This document shows positions 1-8,466 of a stretch of DNA of 64,000 bases, one piece after another. Origin of the DNA: DASTDH01 sp041167675 (GTDB taxonomy: Bacteria > Verrucomicrobiota > Verrucomicrobiia > Chthoniobacterales > JAFAMB01); contig JBEEIB010000008.1 in the NCBI GenBank assembly GCA_041167675.1, positions 1 through 64,000 on the forward strand, written 5' to 3'. The translations under genes and the position numbers were made by a program. The notes beneath the pieces are model-generated. The model was given only the letters and a program-made list of their open reading frames with translations. It was not told where the DNA came from and made no database searches. Position 1 is the first letter of the stretch, and each line of letters opens with the position of its first letter.

Positions 1-492
1 TATGAAGGGACAACGCTGGAAGCTATCGCCGCGGCGGCGGGCATATCAAGGCGGACATTTTTCTACTATTTCAAGTCGAAGGAAGAGGTCCTGCTGGGAT
101 ACCAAGGGAACGGCTTCGCGCAAGCCCTCCGACCCACTTTGCTCAAAGAATCAGCAGACCAACCACCCTTCGTCGCGGTTCGCAATTGCCTATCTAAGGT
201 GGCAGCACGTTACGTGACAAAAGACTCCATCATCGTTGACAGATTGCTGCGGTCGACCGAGGCGCTTCGCGCCCGAAAGCAGGCCAAATTCGTTGAGATG
301 GAGGAAGAGCTCTTTGCTGCCATGTGTGAACTGTGGACCCAACCAGAGCGCCGGAACACCCTTCGCCTGGTCGCCACGATCTCCATCGGCGCGCTGCGTC
401 TAGCATTTGAGAGTTGGAGGCAAGATAGCGGCAAGCGCCCGTTTGCGAAATATCTACAGGAAAATTTCGCTGTCCTGGAGGCTGAAATCTGA
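1..492 (+). CDS. TetR/AcrR-family transcriptional regulator, 5'-truncated by window edge
   Basis: The frame is open from base 1, so the true start lies outside the window. The first visible residues (YEGTTLEAIAAAAGISRR, then TFFYYFKSKEEVL) are the helix-turn-helix of a TetR-family repressor: an A-G-I-S turn followed by the recognition helix with the usual F-Y-x-Y/H-F-x-x-K-E core. The remaining ~125 residues form the helical ligand-binding half, which is not conserved enough to name an effector. A TTG at 139 gives a shorter reading that would lose the DNA-binding domain, so it is not a sensible start. No target gene is visible downstream; only a degraded dehalogenase relic follows. Confidence 0.85.
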   Translation, partial: YEGTTLEAIAAAAGISRRTFFYYFKSKEEVLLGYQGNGFAQALRPTLLKESADQPPFVAVRNCLSKVAARYVTKDSIIVDRLLRSTEALRARKQAKFVEMEEELFAAMCELWTQPERRNTLRLVATISIGALRLAFESWRQDSGKRPFAKYLQENFAVLEAEI

Positions 493-526
493 AACAAGCC
501 AGGGGGCTCGTTGACTTCGCAGCTGA

Positions 527-775
527 TTCGCTGGAGCAGCGTCCGGCGCTCCGACTGGGTTTTTATGGCGGCTTTTCTTTCGGCTTGCCTGCGGCATCCT
601 TCGCCTGATAGGGGTGAAGGCCTATCCGGACGTTCCGCCTGCAATTCAGACGCTGAGCGCCGCGGGTATCCGCCTTGGATTTCTTTCCAACCTGACGGAA
701 GCCAATATCAAAAGCGCGGGACTCGAAGGCCGATTCGAGCAATTGCTCAGCACCGACCGAGTCCAAGCCCTCTGA
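527..775 (+). pseudogene. Relic of a haloacid dehalogenase-type (HAD) hydrolase
   Basis: From about 605 to the stop at 773 the frame reads GVKAYPDVPPAIQTL, then an A-A-G-I-R-L-G-F-L-S-N turn and an LSTDRVQA end. This is the cap-to-core transition of a type II 2-haloacid dehalogenase, including the S-N that follows the second core strand. Intact relatives continue from STDRVQA into a K-P-D-P motif; here a stop follows two residues later. The nucleophile-bearing N-terminus (DxDGT) is absent and the frame upstream of 527 is closed by a stop. The piece therefore keeps roughly the middle quarter of the family. It has no start, no catalytic Asp and no C-terminus, so it should be inactive. Confidence 0.6.
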
Positions 776-796
776 ATTTTACGCTCTCCTCTATTC

Positions 797-1363
797 TCAT
801 AGATCTCGACAGCACAAGTGGATTGCGTCGCACATCTTCTTTAAGAATTCTTGCCGCGAAGAGAAACTATGTTTCCAAGTCATTCCACATGCGCAAAGCA
901 TGTCCGCAATGGTCGCAGCACGTTTATCAGTGCCCTTTGTCTTCCTCGCAGACCGCGCCAGAATGACTTTCTCGAGTTTCTTTTGAAATGAAGAGCGACT
1001 TTTTCCAACAGCGTCGCCGAGAACGCGCTCACATTGAACCATAAGATCAGACGCCTCAGGACCAAGGAGTCCGACGTGCCGACCAAACCACTCATCTAAT
1101 GCTCTAAGTAGTTTTTCTTCAAGGGTTAGGCGGTCATCATCCAATATCCTATTTGCGGCTTGCAGCCCATCGTCTAAGGCTTTTTGAATTGAAGCACCAA
1201 AGATCTCATCTTTATTTTTGAAATGAAGATAAATCCCCTGACGTGAGATGCCCGCCGCTTTCGCGATATCCTCGATGGATGTTTTTCTAAAGCCGTGCCG
1301 AGCAAAGACAGTCAGAGCTATCTCAAGAACGTGTGTCTGCCTTGCCGATTCGTTCCCATCCAT
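797..1363 (-). CDS. TetR/AcrR-family transcriptional repressor
   Basis: This 188-residue protein has the normal TetR length. The N-terminal domain (residues ~8-55) contains ALTVFARHGFRKTSIEDIA, followed by KAAGISRQGIYLHFKNKDEI, a textbook TetR helix-turn-helix. The C-terminal ~130 residues are a helical effector domain with no assignable ligand. It is divergent from the aldo/keto reductase at 1496, sharing a 132-base intergenic region that carries a palindrome and a direct repeat. By the usual logic of such pairs it probably represses that reductase and itself. The ATG at 1363 is the first methionine and leaves a normal-length arm before the domain. Confidence 0.9.
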   Translation of the reverse strand: MDGNESARQTHVLEIALTVFARHGFRKTSIEDIAKAAGISRQGIYLHFKNKDEIFGASIQKALDDGLQAANRILDDDRLTLEEKLLRALDEWFGRHVGLLGPEASDLMVQCERVLGDAVGKSRSSFQKKLEKVILARSARKTKGTDKRAATIADMLCACGMTWKHSFSSRQEFLKKMCDAIHLCCRDL

Positions 1364-1419
1364 ATTCCTAAGCTTGACACGTATGGCAATAAATGTCTAG
1401 TTTGTCCGCCTGCACTTTA

Positions 1420-1437
1420 CATACTTGACATAGTATG
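1420..1437. promoter_or_regulatory. Palindromic operator candidate between the TetR gene and the aldo/keto reductase gene
   Basis: CATACT and AGTATG form perfect 6-base arms around a 6-base centre (TGACAT). A direct repeat, TACATACTTG, occurs at 1418-1427 and 1447-1456. The palindrome overlaps the putative -35 hexamer of the rightward gene, where repressor binding would block transcription. Assignment to the TetR protein at 797-1363 is inference from position. Confidence 0.5.
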
Positions 1438-1454
1438 ACAATCTAGTACATACT
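1425..1454 (+). promoter_or_regulatory. Candidate sigma-70-type promoter for the aldo/keto reductase
   Basis: A consensus TTGACA (1425-1430) is followed after 18 bases by CATACT (1449-1454), a partial match to TATAAT. The predicted start of transcription would be near 1461, about 35 bases before the ATG at 1496. A second TTGACA at 1374-1379 has no convincing -10 partner. Confidence 0.35.
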
Positions 1455-1495
1455 TGCAGGTACGGAAACAAACTTAATTTACTGAGAGACAAATT

Positions 1496-2545
1496 ATGAA
1501 AAATTACTTGCTTGGTAAAAGCGGTCTGCGCGTTTCTGAATTAGCGCTCGGCGCAATGAGCTTTGGCACGGAGTGGGGCTGGGGAATTGAAATTAACGAA
1601 GCCCGCAAGATGCTCGACCTTTATATCGATAACGGCGGAAATTTTGTTGATACGGCAAACTTCTACACCAATGGTTCATCCGAAAAGATGCTGGGAGAAT
1701 TGCTGGGAGAGAAACGCCAGCAAATCGTTCTTTCTACCAAATACACAATGAATACTCGTCCTGGCGACCCTAATGGCGGCGGCAACCATCGTAAGAGTCT
1801 GGTTCGTTCAGTTGCAACAAGTCTTCAAAGACTCAAGACTGATTACATCGACCTGCTCTACTTGCACATCTGGGATGGTACGACACCTGTCGAAGAAATT
1901 TTGCGAGCGATGGATGACCTTGTTCGCGCGGGAAAGGTTCTCTACGTGGGAATTTCGGATACTCCGGCGTGGCAAATCTCAAGAATGCAAGCCATCGCCG
2001 ATCTTCGCGGATGGTCTCCGCTTGTAGCGCTTCAAATAGAATACAATCTCATCGAGCGAACCACGGAGCGAGAACTGATTCCCATGGCAAATGAAATGGG
2101 ACTCGGGGTAGTTCCATGGTCTCCGCTTGCAAGCGGACTTCTGTCTGGAAAGTACTCTAGAGAAGACTTCCTCAATAAGTCTGCATCGACCGGGTTTCAG
2201 GGTTCTAGAAAAACTGGCATAGAGACTTTAGGCAAATTTACTGAACGAAACATGGAGATCGTAGATGAAGTAAAGAAAGTGGCCTCTGAAGTTCAAAAGT
2301 CTCCTGCGCAAGTAGCGCTGGCCTGGCTCCTCTCCAAGTCGACAGTGACATCCGTTCTCTTAGGCGCAAGTAAACTTGAGCAATTAGAAAATAACTTAGG
2401 CTCTTTGAATGCACATCTCGGCCCTGATCAAATCAAGCGGCTCGACGACATAAGCAGTGTCGAAATGGGCTTCCCGCATGCAATTCTCGCGAATCCAACG
2501 ATCAAACAGACAATCTCTGGCGGAGTTGAAGTCCATCGTAAGTAG
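1496..2545 (+). CDS. Aldo/keto reductase (NADPH-dependent)
   Basis: This 349-residue (alpha/beta)8 barrel is of the AKR superfamily, in the branch often annotated as general stress protein 69-like. The catalytic tetrad is visible: Asp52 and Tyr57 in FVDTANFY, Lys82 in STKYT and His124 in YLHIWDG. The C-terminal LLGASKLEQLENNL segment is the usual cofactor-binding end. Such enzymes reduce aldehydes and ketones in the cytoplasm; the physiological substrate cannot be read from sequence. Divergence from a TetR repressor with a palindromic operator suggests induction by a small molecule, perhaps the carbonyl substrate. The ATG at 1496 is preceded by a GAGAG purine stretch as ribosome-binding site. 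Confidence 0.93.
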   Translation: MKNYLLGKSGLRVSELALGAMSFGTEWGWGIEINEARKMLDLYIDNGGNFVDTANFYTNGSSEKMLGELLGEKRQQIVLSTKYTMNTRPGDPNGGGNHRKSLVRSVATSLQRLKTDYIDLLYLHIWDGTTPVEEILRAMDDLVRAGKVLYVGISDTPAWQISRMQAIADLRGWSPLVALQIEYNLIERTTERELIPMANEMGLGVVPWSPLASGLLSGKYSREDFLNKSASTGFQGSRKTGIETLGKFTERNMEIVDEVKKVASEVQKSPAQVALAWLLSKSTVTSVLLGASKLEQLENNLGSLNAHLGPDQIKRLDDISSVEMGFPHAILANPTIKQTISGGVEVHRK

Positions 2546-2912
2546 CTCTGCGGCTCAAAGTATCAGGTGATCCCGAATATCAATGGGCTGCAAAAACAGA
2601 CTAAGACGATTTTTAAATCGCCATTGCCTGGCGGGGCTCTTTAGCGGAGGCCGTAGATGTCTTTCGCCTTTGTAGCGGTGTCGGACGCGTGGATTCAGAA
2701 CTGTTGCTGCCGCGGATGCCGCGGCAACAGGCCCTTCACTGCATCAGGCAGCACTCTTCACGGTTTTGTTGTCCGCAAAAGCTGCGACACCGACACTGTG
2801 CGCCATGTTCCAACCAATGCGGGATAATAGACACGAATAGAACCTGAACGTTCGTGTCCATTCGCGTCGATTCGTGGTTAGAAAATAGTTAATATGAATT
2901 TGTGGTTGGGTG
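2546..2912. other. Intergenic region with hairpins, no gene seen
   Basis: No coding frame is convincing. It contains a strong GC hairpin at 2701-2730 (a 12-base right arm matching the left arm apart from a 3-base insertion, ATG loop). A second hairpin at 2830-2858 (GACACGAA / TTCGTGTC) ends in the period-10 repeat described separately. The region lies between converging transcripts (1496-2545 plus, 2913-5423 minus), so the hairpins may end transcription, although neither has a proper U-run. Confidence 0.5.
2850..2879. repeat. Degenerate period-10 tandem repeat
   Basis: Three consecutive decamers, GTTCGTGTCC, ATTCGCGTCG and ATTCGTGGTT, share the frame nTTCGnGTnn. The first also pairs with an upstream inverted copy (GACACGAA at 2830-2837). 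The repeat lies 34 bases past the 3' end of the minus-strand permease gene. Confidence 0.6.
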
Positions 2913-5423
2913 TCATGTACGAATCGCCTGAACGATTGCGATTCGGCCCGCCTGAATCGCCGGAGCGAGTCCAGCCAATAGGGCGATAGTTAGGAGGATC
3001 AACGGAATCGAGCCCAATTGCTCCCACGGAATCAGTAACGGAATCGTCCAGCCGAAGAATGTTTTGTTGATCACTTCGGTAAGAACGAAAGCCAAGGCGC
3101 ATCCGGCTACGACGCCGATGGCTACGGCCACGGCAGCGAGCAAAAAAGCCTCGGCCAAAACCAGGCCAACAATTTGCCAGACGGAGCTACCTACGGCTCG
3201 CAAGATGGCCAGCTCCCGTTCCCGCTCTTTCACCAGCACAGTGAGATTCAAGGTAATCCCGATGACCGCAACGATCATTGCGATGCCACGAAGAAGATAA
3301 GTGACAGCAAACGTTTGTTCGAAAATGCGATCGACATCACCCCTCAATTCGCGATTGGAACGGATCGCGTAAGCTTCCGCCTTAGGATAAGAGCTTCGAA
3401 TTTGCTTAATCACTTGGTGGGGAGTGGCTCCGCTCTTAAGGTAAGCAGCGATCGAATGAATTCGTGGATCATGCCAATACCTTTCAAAGTTCGCCCGCTG
3501 CATCAAGAGGAGACCGGAATCGCGAGTGTAGTCGTAAAAAATCCCAACGATAACAAACGACTTTGGCCCCGCTGGCGTCGTTAATCGCAAGCTTTGGCCT
3601 TCCTTCAGGTTCAACCGATGAGCTAACGGCTCCGAGGCTATCACGGTATCGGCGTCGTGCCATTTCCGTAGCTTTTCTGCGTCTGCGTCGCCAACAAATT
3701 GTGGACGATTGCGGCCGGCGCCTTCAACAACGCCGAGCGCAACCCGGTTCCCATTCAATTCTACTTCATAGTCCCGATAAGTATCGAAAGTGTCGATCGA
3801 TGGGAGATGTCGGAGAAATGCGATCAGATCGGGCGAAACAAAATTCTGAAACTCGGCCAGTTCGTTCTGGGCTGAGGTAATGAAAAGATCTGCTACTAAT
3901 CGCCGATTGATCCAACGATCAACGGTCGAGCGAAAAGAAAAGATCATGATCGAAACGCTGACCACCATGGCCGTTGCCGATCCCAAAGCCGCAATCGTGA
4001 TCGCGTTGCGAAAGAGCGATCGCACCAAGTTTTGGGCGGCGAGATGAATGAGGTGGACCGCGTGAAAAAGCTCGCTAATGCCTCGGCCGAACCAATAGGT
4101 CACAAATGGCGCAAGTAAACAGAATGTAACGAGCGTGCTGAGAGCACACAAAAAAGCGGCGTTTCGAATTCCGGCATGTAACGCGCCAATTCCACTGACC
4201 AAAGCAACCAGGGCAGCCGCGGCACTCCAACCGAGCCAAGCAATTGAGGGGCGCTCGCTCCGCTCGATGAGAAAACCGAGGTTCAGGGCTTGCAATGGTG
4301 AAACTCCGACCGCGGACTGAGCTGGCACCCATGCACCCAAAAACGTGGCCGCGAGCCCAAGCAAAAAGACCAATATCACTTGGTTCCAAGGCAAGTAGGC
4401 ATGTTCGATGCTGGTCAAAACGTACAGGTTCGAAATTGTTGTGGCGACGGCTCCAAGCAAAGAGCGAGCTACCAACAAACCACCAGCAATTCCAAGCAAA
4501 GATCCGATCAGGCCGTAGAGGAGTGCCTCTCCCAGAAACAACCATCTCACTTGAGCAGGCGAGACGCCGAGGGATCGAAGAATTCCGATCTCCTCCCGCC
4601 GGCGGACTACCGAAGCGCTAATGGTGTTGTAGACCAAGAAGACTCCGACTAACAGAGAGACCAGACTTAATGCGGTAAGATTAAGATGAAATCCGGCCAA
4701 CATCTTCGCCACCTGCACGCTTCGGCTCGACGGTGGCTCGACCACGACACTTGCTGGCGCGAACCGGGCTATCCGCGAGGTTACGGCCTCGGGATCCTTC
4801 GGATCTTGCACTCGAAATAGGACTGTGGATAAAGTTCCCGCTTTACCTAAAAGCTCCTGGGCCCATCCGATATCCATGAACGCGAAATGCGAATCAGCGT
4901 TTCCGGTATTCACCAGAGATGCAACCGTCACAACGGCGATCCCCTCCCCGGTTTCGACCTTGAGTGAATTGCCGATTTTCAAGCCATGCATATCGGCGAA
5001 TGCTTGGGAGATGGTGATGGCATGGGGATCGGCAAACCATCGGCTCTGAACGGCACGGTCAAAGCTCGAAAAGGTCCGGAACTCAGCATTAGTCAGCGGA
5101 TCAATACCCACCAGGTGCAAATATTCGCCGGGAAAATCGGGCAAAATGATAACGCCTTCGATTAACGGGGTAGCGGCCGTGACGCCCTCGATTGTCTGCA
5201 ACTGAGGAAAGAGGGCATCGTCGATTTCACCTCTCGCTTCCAGGTGCGCGCGACCCGCGACCAAATCTACGCCCGCGGCAAATGATTGTTCGGCGCTATA
5301 ATTGGTAATCTGAATTGCCAAATAGACTGCGACGCCGAGCGCCACACTCAATACATTGATCAGAGCGAGAAAACGATGTCGTAACGCATAACGAACGACG
5401 TGTTGCCAAAGAAACCGCCCCAT
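2913..5423 (-). CDS. FtsX-family ABC transporter permease (two FtsX domains)
   Basis: This 836-residue inner-membrane protein has the double layout of large MacB/LolE-like and YbbP-like permeases. A first transmembrane segment lies at ~15-37 and is followed by a periplasmic domain. A first FtsX block (~250-385) contains SVVRRREEIGILRSLGVSPAQVR, with further helices to ~490. A second extracytoplasmic domain then leads to a C-terminal FtsX block (~690-836) with ERERELAILRAVGSSVWQIVG. The repeated R-E-x-E-(I/L)-x-(I/L)-L-R coupling motif contacts an ABC ATPase. No ATPase gene is adjacent, so its partner must be encoded elsewhere. It likely exports a lipid-linked or hydrophobic substrate; none can be named. 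The gene starts 6 bases after the stop of glnD and is probably cotranscribed with it. Confidence 0.88.
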   Translation of the reverse strand: MGRFLWQHVVRYALRHRFLALINVLSVALGVAVYLAIQITNYSAEQSFAAGVDLVAGRAHLEARGEIDDALFPQLQTIEGVTAATPLIEGVIILPDFPGEYLHLVGIDPLTNAEFRTFSSFDRAVQSRWFADPHAITISQAFADMHGLKIGNSLKVETGEGIAVVTVASLVNTGNADSHFAFMDIGWAQELLGKAGTLSTVLFRVQDPKDPEAVTSRIARFAPASVVVEPPSSRSVQVAKMLAGFHLNLTALSLVSLLVGVFLVYNTISASVVRRREEIGILRSLGVSPAQVRWLFLGEALLYGLIGSLLGIAGGLLVARSLLGAVATTISNLYVLTSIEHAYLPWNQVILVFLLGLAATFLGAWVPAQSAVGVSPLQALNLGFLIERSERPSIAWLGWSAAAALVALVSGIGALHAGIRNAAFLCALSTLVTFCLLAPFVTYWFGRGISELFHAVHLIHLAAQNLVRSLFRNAITIAALGSATAMVVSVSIMIFSFRSTVDRWINRRLVADLFITSAQNELAEFQNFVSPDLIAFLRHLPSIDTFDTYRDYEVELNGNRVALGVVEGAGRNRPQFVGDADAEKLRKWHDADTVIASEPLAHRLNLKEGQSLRLTTPAGPKSFVIVGIFYDYTRDSGLLLMQRANFERYWHDPRIHSIAAYLKSGATPHQVIKQIRSSYPKAEAYAIRSNRELRGDVDRIFEQTFAVTYLLRGIAMIVAVIGITLNLTVLVKERERELAILRAVGSSVWQIVGLVLAEAFLLAAVAVAIGVVAGCALAFVLTEVINKTFFGWTIPLLIPWEQLGSIPLILLTIALLAGLAPAIQAGRIAIVQAIRT

Positions 5424-5429
5424 CGCTTC

Positions 5430-8171
5430 TCAACTGTTAGTCGCCGCTCGCAACAGCGCCGAACGCAACTGGTCAAGAGTCGCTTTGTTCGTCAGTTTTC
5501 GACCCTCGAAATCAGTTACATAAAAACTATCAAACGCCGCCCCTTTTTCCGTCGCTACTCGGGAATGAGCAATCGTGACCCGGAGACCGGAAAAGCAGTA
5601 GAGAACATCATATAACAGTCCTAGCCGGTCGGGTGTCTGGACATCGATTACCGTGTGAGTGGGATGGACTTCATTAGAAATCACCAATTTAGTCGGGAAA
5701 TCCATCTCCGGAGGTCGATGATAGACGGAACGGGCGCGGGCGTGAGTTAAAAGCGGCGAAAAATCGAACTCTGCCTTTCGTAGGGCTTGGCGCAAAATCT
5801 CCTCTACCATCTTTTGGTCTCGCTCTTCGGTAACCGGCGCGAAGTTAACGTCACAAACTCGGAAAACACCTAACATCAAGTTATCGGTGCGGGTATAAGC
5901 ATCCGCACTTAAAATATTGATCGAAGCAGTCGCAAACGAGCCCGCGATCTTCGCCATCAAAGCGGCCCGGTCCCAGGTGCAGATCCAAACCTCACTATGA
6001 CCTTGCGTTGGCTTGCTGTGCCAGCGAACTGCTGGGGCCAGCGCTTCCTCGGAATTCTTAAATCGTGTTTCCAGCCAGCCGCGAAAGAGGCGGATATGGC
6101 CGACAATCTCATTTACATCGTGACTTTGGAAATAACGTTCCGGCACTGACTGGAAATGGGTTTCAATTTCCTCCCCAAAGTCACGAGCTAACCGTTTAGA
6201 AACTGCTGCGTGAAGATCCGCCCTTTCGATGCGACGTTTTTTAAAGAATTCACTCTCGTCACGGAGATAGCTGGAGGCCGCCTGATAAAGCTGCCAAACC
6301 AGCGACTCCTTCCAGTCCGACCAATTCTGAGCGCTGGTACCCTGCCCATCGGCCAAGGTCAATAACATGAGAGAGTCGATGTTTTCCTGCGTGTGCAAAC
6401 TGCGAGCGAAAGCAGCGACGGTCGCCGGGTCCTCTACGTTTCTTCGCTGAGCCATCTCGGAAAGGGTGAGATGATGGTCCACGAGCAAGATAAGACGGCT
6501 GCGCCGTTCCGGCGAAAGCTGTAAGCGGGCAGCGACTTTTTGAGCATTCAGCGCGCTGGCCTCGGCATGGTGTCGCCCGCCGGAAGCCTTGCCGGTATCA
6601 TGCAGCAGCAACGCCAGATAAAGGACATACGGATCCTCCAACTTACGAAAAAGCTCCTGATATTCGGCGAGCTTAGGGTCCTTCGTATCGATGAGCTCGT
6701 CCAGTTTCTCTATACAGACCAACGTATGTTCATCCGCAGTATAACGATGAAAGAACTCATGCTGGACCAGACAGGTTAGTTCACCAAACTCGGGAAGGTA
6801 TCGACCGAGAAAATCCACCTCATGCATCATTCGCAAGATGCGCCCCACTTGCCCCTTGCGGGAAAGAATCGCCTGGAAAGTCTCCCGCGCAGCGCGCGCG
6901 TATTGAAAGGTGCGATTCACCAGACGAGTCCGGCGCCGAATCATCTGCTCCAGCTCGGGACTGAGTTCCAGTTCCCGCTGCTGCGCATGAAGGAATACGC
7001 GCATCAATCGAAACGGATCTTTGTGAAAGACTTCCCGATCTTCATAATAAATGAAGTTTCCATGGCTGTAGAACCCGTCGAAATGCTCAGTCTTCAGTTT
7101 CCGCTTAGCCAGAAAACCAAAGACCGGACGTGCCTCCTTCTCGGGTTGTACCGGCAACAGAAAGCGTTCCGTGATGCGAGTAGTAGTTAAGTAAATCGTT
7201 CGCGCGTACTGGTAGTAATCACGCATGAACTCTTCACTTCGCCGAAGTATGGTTTTTTGGGGATACTTGAACCGGCTCGCAATTTGACCTTGAAGGAACA
7301 GTGTTAACACGTCCGATGGACGCTCGTTGGCGTAGTGCAATTCGGTCCGAACTCGTTGCAAGAAATCGTAAGCTCGATCGATGGCCCGGCGATCGCTCTC
7401 GGAAATGTACTTGCGCTCAACCAGCTTGGCCGTGCTCATGATTCCGTCCCGAAAGTAGCAGATCCACTGCATATTTTGGTAATCACGCAATCCACCGCAG
7501 CCATTTTTCACGTTCGGCTCCTGCATAAAAACGGAGCCTCCGTATTTCCGATGCCGCTCTTCTTGATTTTCAAGCCGCCACTGCAAGTAGCTGCTCACCT
7601 GTCCGCGAACGCAATGGTCAAAGAATTCGCGACGGAACTTTGAATGGAGACTGCGATTGCCGGAAAGATACCGTGATTCGAGAAGCGAAGTTTTCGTCAA
7701 TACATCGGCATTGGCGAGTCGGATCGCCTCGCCAAGCGACCTGGTGGCATGTCCCACCTTAAATCCAACGTCCCAAAGCATATAGAGGATCTGCTCAATA
7801 ACTTCGGTCACATCGGGGGGGACGCGCACCGAGTCATGCAAAAAAAGGATGTCAACATCGCTGTACGGGTTCAGTTCGCCGCGGCCATAGCCTCCGATTG
7901 CTAAGAGGGCGATCGGCGGAACTTTGTCGACGAACTTGGAATGTTCTAGTGCGCCCTCGAACAAATGACGAAGCACGACATCCAACAACGTGGCGCGATC
8001 ATGGACTAACTCTAGACCGCCGGCACCCGAATAATGTTTTAGACGGAGACGATGCTCTTCCAGCTTTAGAAATTTTTTGTAGAGATTTAGCTGCTCCCGA
8101 AGGCGCTCTTTTCCTTGCGAAACCAATTGCCTCTCGGCATGAGCTAAAATCTTTTCCAGATGCTGCGACAT
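5430..8171 (-). CDS. glnD: [Protein-PII] uridylyltransferase / uridylyl-removing enzyme GlnD
   Basis: GlnD senses glutamine and adds or removes UMP on PII proteins, setting nitrogen assimilation. The 913-residue product has all four family modules. The nucleotidyltransferase domain carries GGYGRGELNPYSDVDILFL near residues 93-111, with Asp105 and Asp107 as metal ligands. A PII-uridylyltransferase helical region follows. The HD domain has LALLLHDTGKASGGRHH, and two C-terminal ACT domains begin near VWICTWDRAALMAKIAG and VIDVQTPDRLGLLYD. The frame stays open to 8354. I chose the ATG at 8171 because residues upstream of it are encoded by a dispersed intergenic repeat and have no family counterpart; the resulting length is close to the E. 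coli protein. No PII gene lies in the window. Confidence 0.93.
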   Translation of the reverse strand: MSQHLEKILAHAERQLVSQGKERLREQLNLYKKFLKLEEHRLRLKHYSGAGGLELVHDRATLLDVVLRHLFEGALEHSKFVDKVPPIALLAIGGYGRGELNPYSDVDILFLHDSVRVPPDVTEVIEQILYMLWDVGFKVGHATRSLGEAIRLANADVLTKTSLLESRYLSGNRSLHSKFRREFFDHCVRGQVSSYLQWRLENQEERHRKYGGSVFMQEPNVKNGCGGLRDYQNMQWICYFRDGIMSTAKLVERKYISESDRRAIDRAYDFLQRVRTELHYANERPSDVLTLFLQGQIASRFKYPQKTILRRSEEFMRDYYQYARTIYLTTTRITERFLLPVQPEKEARPVFGFLAKRKLKTEHFDGFYSHGNFIYYEDREVFHKDPFRLMRVFLHAQQRELELSPELEQMIRRRTRLVNRTFQYARAARETFQAILSRKGQVGRILRMMHEVDFLGRYLPEFGELTCLVQHEFFHRYTADEHTLVCIEKLDELIDTKDPKLAEYQELFRKLEDPYVLYLALLLHDTGKASGGRHHAEASALNAQKVAARLQLSPERRSRLILLVDHHLTLSEMAQRRNVEDPATVAAFARSLHTQENIDSLMLLTLADGQGTSAQNWSDWKESLVWQLYQAASSYLRDESEFFKKRRIERADLHAAVSKRLARDFGEEIETHFQSVPERYFQSHDVNEIVGHIRLFRGWLETRFKNSEEALAPAVRWHSKPTQGHSEVWICTWDRAALMAKIAGSFATASINILSADAYTRTDNLMLGVFRVCDVNFAPVTEERDQKMVEEILRQALRKAEFDFSPLLTHARARSVYHRPPEMDFPTKLVISNEVHPTHTVIDVQTPDRLGLLYDVLYCFSGLRVTIAHSRVATEKGAAFDSFYVTDFEGRKLTNKATLDQLRSALLRAATNS

Positions 8172-8309
8172 TACTTCGTTAGGTGGGCTATCGACCTTAT
8201 CCCATGGAAATATAGTGCCATTTTTTGGGCGACAGCGAAATCTTTTGGGGGAATGAGATCCAGTTCTTGATGTTTGCGCTCCAGCATTCTTCGGTGCAGG
8301 CGGCGCGAA

Positions 8310-8449
8310 GTAGGGCGTGTCGCTCCGCGACCGCTGAGACCAACGGCGTACCATTGCCCCGGTAGCCTGAGAATCTTACCACGAGTCAATCTCCGGCAAT
8401 ATTTTTTCAGCAGGGTGCGACTCGGCGGTCGCCGAGCGACGTACCCTAC
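8310..8449. repeat. Inverted repeat pair upstream of glnD
   Basis: The 23-base segment 8310-8332 matches the reverse complement of 8427-8449 at 19 of 23 positions, with a shared core GTCGCTC-GCGACC. The whole gap 8172-8466 between glnD and pgi shows no coding capacity with family support. The arms look like two copies of a dispersed palindromic element in opposite orientation. Confidence 0.5.
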
Positions 8450-8466
8450 CTCACGAAGGCAATGCA

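Noticed and set aside
511..966. Open frame of 151 codons on the plus strand
   Set aside because: It crosses the dehalogenase relic in another frame and runs antisense into the TetR gene; its translation has no family resemblance.
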